A DNA stretch of 7,055 nt. Origin: JBEGTT01 sp041179245. GTDB lineage: Bacteria; Pseudomonadota; Gammaproteobacteria; Burkholderiales; Rhodocyclaceae. Below, piece after piece: positions 1 to 4,963 of this stretch. Both the position numbers and the translations under genes were made by a program. Every line of letters begins with the position of its first letter. Position 1 is the first letter of the stretch. The notes beneath the pieces are model-generated. The model made no database searches, was not told the origin of the DNA, and saw only the letters and a list, made by a program, of their open reading frames with translations. The DNA lies in the NCBI GenBank assembly GCA_041179245.1, contig JBEGTT010000143.1:1-7055 (forward strand). The letters are read 5' to 3'.

Positions 1-801
1 ACGGATCTGTCGAATTGTGTGCTCACTACCGCCACAGCGAAGACAAGGCTCGCCAGCACGGCCATAAACTTGGCACCGAATCTGGAAACTCCCGGCTCCA
101 CCATCGCTATGCACATAATCACGCAGGGTCGAACCACCCGCATCAATCGAGGTTTGCAAGGTTTTCTGAATTGCTTCTGCCAAGATTTGGTAACGCTTTA
201 AGCTGATATTGGATGCCGCCCGCAACGGCGAGATTCCTGCCATAAACAGGCTTTCCGCCGCGTAAATGTTTCCAACCCCAACCAACAAATGTCCATCCAT
301 CAGCAACGGTTTGATCGGAGTATTCCGACCGCCGCACCGAGCGTGTAACCATTCCCCGGTAAACATTGGCTCAAGCGGTTCCTGTCCAAGTACGGAGATT
401 AAGGGATGCCGCTCAGGACAATCCCCTTCATGCCAAACTACCAGCCCAAAGCGGCGTGGGTCATGCAGCCGAATCGAGTGTTCTCCCACCCGCAAAGCCA
501 AGTGGTCGTGTTTGCGCCACGGGTCAGAAACCGGCACCACCCGCACGCTACCCGACATTCCCAAATGCAGAATCACCCAACCTTTCGTTTGAGCTTTGGC
601 ATCGGCGGCAATTTCAATCAGGATGTACTTCCCGCGACGTTTTAGCGTTTTGGCCACGCAACCCGTCAGCAAATCTGGCAGATTTTCGGGAATCGGTTGG
701 CGGAACTTGCCATTGCGAATGATGACTTCATCAATGACTTGGCCCTGTAAATACGGCAGCAAACCACGCCGACTGACTTCAACCTCGGGGAGTTCTGGCA
801 T
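1..801 (-). CDS. mutM: Formamidopyrimidine-DNA glycosylase MutM (Fpg), 3' end cut by window edge
   Basis: Base-excision repair enzyme that removes 8-oxoguanine and formamidopyrimidines and nicks the abasic site by beta,delta-elimination. The reading frame is open for 267 codons from the ATG at 801 to base 1. The N-terminus MPELPEVE supplies the catalytic proline (P2, free after Met removal) and E3. K58 in RRGKYILIEI matches the family's catalytic hairpin lysine. LHLGMSGS, the HDPRRFG motif and VGVGNIYAAESLF (helix-two-turn-helix region) follow in the expected order. Near the end, GEPCLRCGG gives the first CxxC (C253, C256) of the zinc finger. The second CxxC lies beyond the window. By comparison with the roughly 270-residue family only about a dozen residues are missing, so this is window truncation and not decay. 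No clear Shine-Dalgarno precedes the start. The neighbour upstream is a pseudogene on the opposite strand, so no operon partner is visible on that side. Confidence 0.97.
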   Translation of the reverse strand, partial: MPELPEVEVSRRGLLPYLQGQVIDEVIIRNGKFRQPIPENLPDLLTGCVAKTLKRRGKYILIEIAADAKAQTKGWVILHLGMSGSVRVVPVSDPWRKHDHLALRVGEHSIRLHDPRRFGLVVWHEGDCPERHPLISVLGQEPLEPMFTGEWLHARCGGRNTPIKPLLMDGHLLVGVGNIYAAESLFMAGISPLRAASNISLKRYQILAEAIQKTLQTSIDAGGSTLRDYVHSDGGAGSFQIRCQVYGRAGEPCLRCGGSEHTIRQIR

Positions 802-816
802 GAGTTTGGCGCTAGC

Positions 817-835
817 AAAGTGAGGGATTCACTTT
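817..835. repeat. Perfect inverted repeat upstream of mutM
   Basis: AAAGTGA (817-823) and TCACTTT (829-835) are perfect 7-bp arms around a 5-nt centre, 16-34 bp upstream of the mutM start codon. It could be an operator for mutM or an RNA hairpin in its leader. It could also mark the junction of the accessory segment. The sequence does not decide between these. A weak promoter-like pair for mutM (TTGCGG and CATAAA on the minus strand, 15 bp apart) lies close by, with the CATAAA hexamer overlapping the outer end of the repeat. Confidence 0.4.
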
Positions 836-912
836 ATGGGAGAACGAAAAGAACCGCAAACTCATTTTGCACTACCACGCTACGTGGCTTATCGAATACG
901 TTGAACGCGCCC

Positions 913-1471
913 ATCGACCGGCCCGCTTTTGTTGAAAAATTACTCGCTGGTGGTTACCCAGAAGCCGTAAGCCGGGCAACGCCACGCCGCCGGAGTGCTT
1001 GGTTTGAAAGTTATCTGGTTACGATTCTGCAACGCGATGTGCGCGAGCTGGCCCAGCTTGAACAACTCGCTGAAATGCCCCGGCTACTGCAGCTACTCGC
1101 CACCCGGAGCGCAACATTGCTCAACTTTGCCGAGTTATCAAGGTCATCTGGCGCACCAGCTCATGCTCTCGCAGGAAAGTCTGAACAAAAACACCGGCTT
1201 GCCGGGGAATCTAGTCGAAACCTTCGTTTTGGGCGAACTGCTCAAACACCTAGCCTTCACGGAGAAGCGCCTGACGCTTTGGCATTACCGAACCCAGAGC
1301 GTTGACGGAAAAGACTTCAAAGGGCTGCGCCACTTACAAGAAACCGAGCCGGACAAATTTCAACAAGGCATCGTGCTTTACACCGGCAATGAAGTTATCC
1401 CCTTTGGTGAGAAACTGTTTGCTGTACCCCTGTCGGTGTGGTGGGACGGTATAGCCAAGCTCCCAACCTGA
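913..1471 (+). pseudogene. Degraded AAA ATPase with DUF4143 domain: N-terminal truncation, frameshift and two internal deletions
   Basis: Remnant of an ATPase of the AAA_14/DUF4143 type, related to but distinct from the intact copy at 3477-4715. The first frame reads IDRPAFVEKLLAGGYPEAV, then LVTILQRDVRELAQLEQL and LLNFAELSRSSG, matching residues about 165-240 of the intact paralogue. Around 1147-1152 homology jumps one frame and resumes at LAHQLMLSQESLNKNT and FVLGELLKHLAF. About 50 codons of the winged-helix region are missing there. At about 1288-1300 a second, in-frame deletion joins WHYRTQ directly to SVDGKDFKGLRHL. It removes about 25 residues, including the VDFVLE and EVKAS motifs of the nuclease-like core. 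The C-terminus (GIVLYTGNEVIPFGEKLFAVPL) is intact to the TGA at 1469-1471. The whole P-loop half, about 165 residues, is absent upstream. It is not expected to make a working product. Confidence 0.9.
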
Positions 1472-1492
1472 TATTCCTGCTAATGAAACAAC

Positions 1493-1801
1493 TTAAGCAG
1501 CGGATTTCAAATACGACCAAACAAACTGTTTAGCCTCCGGGCTAGCCAGATGGATGGCTTCCAGAATTTCAGCCAGCTCATCATCTTTTGCGAAGAAATA
1601 AGGCACCGAAACATTCAGCGCTTCCGCTAGGTGCGCCATCATCAAAATATCCGGTAAGTGTTTGCCCTTTTCATACTGATTCATTCTGGGGCTGGCGCTA
1701 AAAGGATCAATACCCGCCTTAATCCCAAGCGCTTTCTGGGACAAACCCAGCTTCAACCGAGCTTCGCGCAAACGCCGAGAAAACACAGAAGGTTCAGACA
1801 T
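1493..1801 (-). CDS. XRE-family helix-turn-helix transcriptional regulator (102 aa)
   Basis: A small Cro/C1-type DNA-binding protein. Residues about 8-65 form the HTH domain: RRLREARLKLGLSQKALG gives the first helices, and MNQYEKGKHLPDILMMAHL followed by LAEALNVSVPYFF is the typical end of the fold. A short acidic linker (KDDELAEILEAIH) and a C-terminal helix may serve in dimerisation. The ATG at 1801 is preceded by AAGGG, a close-spaced ribosome site. The gene is divergent from the RTX-type gene at 1982 across a 180-bp region with three inverted repeats sharing a CTAAG/CTTAG half-site. Known behaviour of such pairs suggests that it represses itself and the RTX gene; that is inference. It converges on the pseudogene with 21 bp between them and no visible terminator. 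The cognate signal is unknown. Confidence 0.93.
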   Translation of the reverse strand: MSEPSVFSRRLREARLKLGLSQKALGIKAGIDPFSASPRMNQYEKGKHLPDILMMAHLAEALNVSVPYFFAKDDELAEILEAIHLASPEAKQFVWSYLKSAA

Positions 1802-1806
1802 ACGCC

Positions 1807-1830
1807 CTTAGGCAAAAAGGAATGCCTAAG
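1807..1830. repeat. Inverted repeat CTTAGGCA-N8-TGCCTAAG before the XRE gene
   Basis: Perfect 8-bp arms (1807-1814 and 1823-1830) lie 6 bp upstream of the regulator's start codon and overlap its ribosome-binding site. The half-site resembles those of the two other palindromes in this intergenic region. It may be an additional operator for autorepression, or a hairpin in the regulator mRNA that masks the ribosome site. Confidence 0.6.
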
Positions 1831-1840
1831 AGATTCTTAG
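1826..1840. promoter_or_regulatory. Candidate operator, CTAAGA-N3-TCTTAG
   Basis: A 15-bp inverted repeat with 6-bp arms (1826-1831 and 1835-1840) that shares the CTAAG/CTTAG half-site with its neighbours. It overlaps the right arm of the repeat at 1807-1830. Its centre (1833) is 34 bp from that of the strong palindrome (1867), a little over three helical turns, so bound dimers could lie on roughly the same face of the DNA. Operator function is inferred. Confidence 0.55.
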
Positions 1841-1851
1841 CTTGTGTGCCG

Positions 1852-1880
1852 TTGCGATACTAAGGATTCCTTAGTATATT
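1852..1880 (+). promoter_or_regulatory. Sigma-70-like promoter of the RTX gene
   Basis: TTGCGA (1852-1857, 4 of 6 to consensus) and TATATT (1875-1880, 5 of 6) are separated by exactly 17 bp. A start near 1887 would give a leader of about 95 nt before the RTX ATG at 1982. A palindrome fills the spacer, so a bound repressor would block RNA polymerase. On the minus strand TATACT (1878-1873) is a possible -10 for the divergent regulator, though no convincing -35 goes with it. Confidence 0.65.
1857..1877. promoter_or_regulatory. Strong palindromic operator candidate inside the promoter spacer
   Basis: Perfect 10-bp arms, ATACTAAGGA (1857-1866) and TCCTTAGTAT (1868-1877), flank a single central T. 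The site lies between the -35 and -10 of the RTX promoter and overlaps a possible -10 of the divergent regulator gene. A 21-bp dyad with a one-base centre fits binding by a dimer of a small HTH protein such as the adjacent XRE regulator. The binding partner is inferred from position only. Confidence 0.75.
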
Positions 1881-1981
1881 GCTTTGCCATTGCTGAATTG
1901 CATAGCTAAATGCGCTCTGCTTAAGCTTGGCGCCCATGCCAAAACGCTAATTCAAATTTCTATTCCTAGGGAGTCAAAAAA

Positions 1982-3322
1982 ATGGCCGTCGTCACCGCAA
2001 ATTCAACCGATACACTGATTCAAAATTTTGCCCAACGTAGTTGGAGCCAATTGCATTCCGGCATCAACGACATTGCAGGGAACATGGCTGGTCAAGCTTG
2101 GGTTGCAAAACAGTTTGCTTCCACTGGCACGTTAGATGGAATGGAGATTTCTAAAAAGACCGCCACTTCGCTCGTTTTAACTATGAGCGGCGGGGGCGAG
2201 ACAGGCGTTGAAACGGTTTCCGGTAAAGGCTTAAACGTTTCCAATGCTGCCCAAACTTGGACAGGAATCAAAAGTGAGGGTACGTGGACAGATACGAATG
2301 GTGCGTCCGGAGCAAACTCCGGCAATAGCACATTCACTTACCAGCCAGCGAACCCATCAAGTCAGCTTGTTTTGAGTAAGTACACAGAATCTGGCACCGA
2401 CAATTGGATAGATAACGACACGAGCGGCAAGCTTAAAGAAGGGCGAGATTTTGCCGGTACGCTGACAATCCTCTCCACAGATACAGGAGCATTCAGCGCC
2501 AAGTTATCTTCTCTTTCTAGTACCTTTGACAACTCCTTTACTGGCGGCGGCACCCAAGTCGAAACGTTCAAAGTCACCAGCAAGGCAGGGGTAACGTTGG
2601 CTGATGGCGCAGCAGCAGGAACATTTGATACGGTTAATTTCACCTATAAAACCACCCTCGCATCAGGGGCAACGGAAACTCCTCTTAGCGATAGCTTGGT
2701 GGTTTCGAAAGCCGATGCCAGTGTTTCATCCGTATTAAAAGACATCATGCTTGGCAAATACGGTACAACTCCTGCGGACAGCCCTGATTGGGTCGAGTTT
2801 TCCGACGCTGATTATTTGGCTATTGGCCAAGCCATGTTCTCTGGTGACGACACCATTACCGGCACTGCTTACGCCGACACACTGAACGGTTATGCGGGTA
2901 AAGATAAGATTATCGGCGCGGTTGGTAATGACACTTTAACCGGTGGTACTGGGTTGGATACGCTGACCGGTGGCCTTGGCGCTGATGTATTTGTTTTTGC
3001 TGCGGGTGATTCTGGGATTACAGCGACAACGCTGGATTCGGTTACTGACTTCAGTTCAACCCAAGGGGACACAATCAAGTTGTCCGGTCTTTCCTCTAAG
3101 AGTTACGGCGAGGGCTCTGCTGCTGTTAAAGATTTTTCAGCCGCCAAAACCGCAGCGGAAACCCTAATGGCTGCAGGAAAAAATGTCGTCTTTGAGTTTG
3201 ATGCAAAAGGTGGATATCTGTTTGTTGATAGCAACGGCGACCACTCAGCCGATATGACCATCGCGCTGACCGGCGTCAAAGCAGCCGCCAGCTTTGGCGA
3301 AGGGGATGTATCGATCACCTAA
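1982..3322 (+). CDS. RTX-type calcium-binding protein, probably type I secreted (446 aa)
   Basis: The C-terminal part carries a short block of glycine/aspartate nonapeptides. Residues about 286-339 run through FSGDDTITG, GYAGKDKII, GAVGNDTLT, GGTGLDTLT and GGLGADVFVF, in degenerate agreement with GGxGxDxUx, the calcium-binding beta-roll of RTX proteins. The segment DSVTDFSSTQGDTIKLSG resembles the serralysin-type C-terminal region. The end, from GYLFVDSNGDHSADM to EGDVSIT, looks like an uncleaved type I secretion signal. The protein has no cysteine and no N-terminal signal peptide, as expected for this route. Residues 1-285 are Ser/Thr/Gly-rich, look beta-rich, and match no domain I can name, so adhesin, surface-layer or enzyme roles all remain open. 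The ATG is preceded by AGGGAG with 8 nt spacing. No ABC exporter or membrane-fusion gene is nearby. A hairpin terminator follows. Expression is probably controlled by the divergent XRE regulator. Confidence 0.92.
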   Translation: MAVVTANSTDTLIQNFAQRSWSQLHSGINDIAGNMAGQAWVAKQFASTGTLDGMEISKKTATSLVLTMSGGGETGVETVSGKGLNVSNAAQTWTGIKSEGTWTDTNGASGANSGNSTFTYQPANPSSQLVLSKYTESGTDNWIDNDTSGKLKEGRDFAGTLTILSTDTGAFSAKLSSLSSTFDNSFTGGGTQVETFKVTSKAGVTLADGAAAGTFDTVNFTYKTTLASGATETPLSDSLVVSKADASVSSVLKDIMLGKYGTTPADSPDWVEFSDADYLAIGQAMFSGDDTITGTAYADTLNGYAGKDKIIGAVGNDTLTGGTGLDTLTGGLGADVFVFAAGDSGITATTLDSVTDFSSTQGDTIKLSGLSSKSYGEGSAAVKDFSAAKTAAETLMAAGKNVVFEFDAKGGYLFVDSNGDHSADMTIALTGVKAAASFGEGDVSIT

Positions 3323-3340
3323 AGAAATTTGCGCAATTTT

Positions 3341-3388
3341 TTGACACGGTGGGCCATGAATTTTTATTTCTGGCCCGCCGATTTTTTG
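3341..3388 (+). repeat. Hairpin/T-tract repeat, copy 1
   Basis: This 48-bp element contains the RTX terminator. It aligns with 4904-4950 at 37 of 47 positions plus one gap. Nine of the ten mismatches are transitions. Similarity fades to background upstream of the element. Confidence 0.7.
3347..3387 (+). terminator. Rho-independent terminator after the RTX gene
   Basis: CGGTGGGCCA (3347-3356) pairs with TGGCCCGCCG (3371-3380) in a 10-bp stem with one G-U pair and a 14-nt loop, followed by six T (3382-3387). It begins 25 nt after the RTX stop codon. On the opposite strand no T-tract follows the stem, so it should work for plus-strand transcripts only. Confidence 0.85.
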
Positions 3389-3476
3389 AATGCCACACTC
3401 GCAACTAACAACACCCGCGTATTTTCACAAAATAAAATTCGATTTGCACGGTTGGCGGATGGCCATTGATTCCGCA

Positions 3477-4715
3477 TCACATCATTCCCAACGGTACCGC
3501 CCACAGACCATCGCCAAAGGGCAAGATGCGCTCGCCATCGTAAAGCACGATACCGGTCAGGAAGTCACCATTGCATTGGTCACGCAAACGGCGCAGCCCT
3601 TTGAAATCAGGCATGCCAACGCTAGCCGAGGCTTTAACTTCAATGCCGATTACCTGACGCAACGGTGATTCCAGCACAAAATCGACCTCCACCTGATCTT
3701 TGTCACGGTAATGCGACAAAAACCAAGCATCCGGCGACAACGCCAAGGCCTTCAATAATTCACCAAACACCCACGTTTCCAGCACGGCACCCAAACGTTG
3801 CCGATCTTTTTGCAACAATCCGGGGGTTAAGCGCAAGAGGGTGGACTGCAAGCCGGTATCCAGCAAATGTACCTTTGGCGTTTTAACCAAACGCCCCAGT
3901 TCATTACGCCCCCATGCAGGCAAACGACGAACAAGGTAGAGCTTTTCTAACACCTCAATATAGCGTTCAACGGTACGTAAATTAAGGCCGATTTGCCCAC
4001 CAATCTGGGTCAGGTTGAGTAATTGGCCGCTCAACAAAGCCAGCGAATTGAGCAAAGGTGGCACTTTGGCAAGGTCATCCATCCGCGCCACATCCTGAAT
4101 ATCACGCTGAATCAAAGTCGTCACGTACGCATTTGCCCAGGCCTGCCGCCGTGCCAACGTCGCCCGATGTAGCACTTCGGGGTACCCACCCGCCAGCACC
4201 CGATCCAGCAAGGCATCGCCCTGCAACAAGGGGCGATCTGGCACCGTGGGCCACTGTTGAGTCTGTAGGTAATCTAGAAAGGAGGCAGGTCGCTGCTCTA
4301 TTTCACTTAACGACAAGGGCAGCAGGGTGTGAACTTCGACCCGGCCAGCTAGGCTGTCAGCGATATTCGGCAAGGTCATCACATTGGCCGAACCGGTTAA
4401 CAGGTACCGCCCCGGCATCCGTTTGTCGTCAATGGCTAATTTTAGGGCCAGCAACAATTCCGGCGCTCGCTGAACTTCATCAATCACTGCCCGTTCCGTC
4501 CGACGGATAAACCCCTGCGGGTCTGCCCGCACCCCCGCCAACACACTGGCATCGTCAAGCGTGATATAGGGTCTGCCTTGGGCACACTGTTTGGCCAGCG
4601 TGGTTTTGCCAGATTGGCGAGGCCCGTTGATTAAGACGGCTGGTGTATCTAACAAGGCCGTTGCCAGCATTGTTTCAAGATGGCGGTTAAGTAATAGAAC
4701 GTTTGATTCTGGCAT
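3477..4715 (-). CDS. AAA ATPase with DUF4143 domain (412 aa)
   Basis: A member of the large AAA_14/DUF4143 family of prokaryotic ATPases, whose cellular job is not established. The P-loop GPRQSGKT lies at 31-38, Walker B AVIDEVQ ends at D79-E80, and RYLLTGSAN at 103-111 is a sensor-1-like strand. DUF4143 begins near residue 170 (VLAGGYPEVL, then LIQRDIQDVARM). A winged-helix-like stretch follows at about 232-255 (LLNLTQIGGQIGLNLRTVER). The C-terminal part has a PD-(D/E)xK-like core, with D345 in VDFVLE and E359-x-K361 in IEVKAS, then DFKGLRRLRD. Length is normal and no defect is seen. I chose the ATG at 4715 because the family usually has about ten residues before RHLE. An in-frame TTG at 4757 would add 14 residues but falls inside an upstream repeat. 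Neither start has a good ribosome site. It is encoded opposite to its neighbours and stands alone. Confidence 0.93.
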   Translation of the reverse strand: MPESNVLLLNRHLETMLATALLDTPAVLINGPRQSGKTTLAKQCAQGRPYITLDDASVLAGVRADPQGFIRRTERAVIDEVQRAPELLLALKLAIDDKRMPGRYLLTGSANVMTLPNIADSLAGRVEVHTLLPLSLSEIEQRPASFLDYLQTQQWPTVPDRPLLQGDALLDRVLAGGYPEVLHRATLARRQAWANAYVTTLIQRDIQDVARMDDLAKVPPLLNSLALLSGQLLNLTQIGGQIGLNLRTVERYIEVLEKLYLVRRLPAWGRNELGRLVKTPKVHLLDTGLQSTLLRLTPGLLQKDRQRLGAVLETWVFGELLKALALSPDAWFLSHYRDKDQVEVDFVLESPLRQVIGIEVKASASVGMPDFKGLRRLRDQCNGDFLTGIVLYDGERILPFGDGLWAVPLGMM

Positions 4716-4750
4716 GGATGCACTTGACCATTCTGGTCCCTTTATTGATT

Positions 4751-4802
4751 CGTCCAAAGTGTATTATAAATCCGTCCAAAATGTATTATTCGTTCGTCCA
4801 AA
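4751..4802. repeat. Iteron-like direct repeats, 22-bp period, upstream of the ATPase
   Basis: CGTCCAAA occurs at 4751-4758, 4773-4780 and 4795-4802, exactly 22 bp apart. The first two units also share TGTATTAT (4760-4767 and 4782-4789). Degenerate relatives occur at 4812-4819 (AGTCCAAT) and 4893-4900 (CGTCCATT). Read on the minus strand each complete unit is TTTGGACG preceded by ATAATACA. The array begins 35 bp upstream of the ATPase ATG, and a minus-strand TATAAT (4768-4763) lies within it. A two-turn period suggests repeated protein binding on one face of the DNA, possibly for control of the ATPase gene. Confidence 0.8.
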
Positions 4803-4903
4803 ATAGAAATTAGTCCAATAATATGCTGCGTTAGTGAAAAAACAAAGAGGCCTACCGCACCGCAACATAAGTCCTTGAAAACCGGTAAAATTCGTCCATT
4901 CTT

Positions 4904-4950
4904 TTGATACGGCGGGCCACGAATTTTCGTTTGGGCTCGCTAACTTTTTG
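4904..4950 (+). repeat. Hairpin/T-tract repeat, copy 2
   Basis: Diverged copy of the element at 3341-3388, in the same orientation. It retains the TTGA-ACGG start, the GGGCCA half-stem, the AT-rich loop and the final T-tract plus G. Confidence 0.7.
4911..4949 (+). terminator. Terminator-like hairpin in the ybiT leader
   Basis: GGCGGGCC (4911-4918) pairs with GGCTCGCT (4934-4941), with two G-U pairs, a 15-nt loop and then five T (4945-4949). It ends only 14 nt before the ybiT ATG. No plus-strand gene lies directly upstream, so it either stops read-through or acts as an attenuator in the ybiT leader. The stem is weaker than that of copy 1. Confidence 0.5.
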
Positions 4951-4963
4951 TAGGACTCAGTCA

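Noticed and set aside
143..722. Several reading frames on both strands overlapping mutM
   Set aside because: The MutM frame is continuous and carries every family motif in order, so the others are shadows.
822..932. Short plus-strand frame with LWENEKNRKLILHYHATW and LIEYVERAHRP
   Set aside because: It looks protein-like and might be a gene remnant, but I cannot match it to any family, it has no start and stops at once. Left unassigned.
2092..3318. Series of minus-strand reading frames opposite the RTX gene
   Set aside because: All are Val/Pro/Ser-rich shadows produced by the Thr/Gly/Asp-rich codons of the sense gene; no ribosome sites or recognisable motifs.
1982..3322. Calling the RTX protein a haemolysin or protease
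   Set aside because: It has no hydrophobic pore-forming helices and no zinc-protease HExxH motif; only the repeat and secretion regions are recognisable.
4058..4510. 150-residue plus-strand reading frame opposite the ATPase
   Set aside because: It is antisense to the Walker and DUF4143-coding region and is Pro/His/Arg-rich, a typical shadow of the real gene.
4751..4819. CRISPR array
   Set aside because: The repeat units are only 22 bp including the variable part, with three copies and no spacers of regular length; they are contiguous direct repeats.
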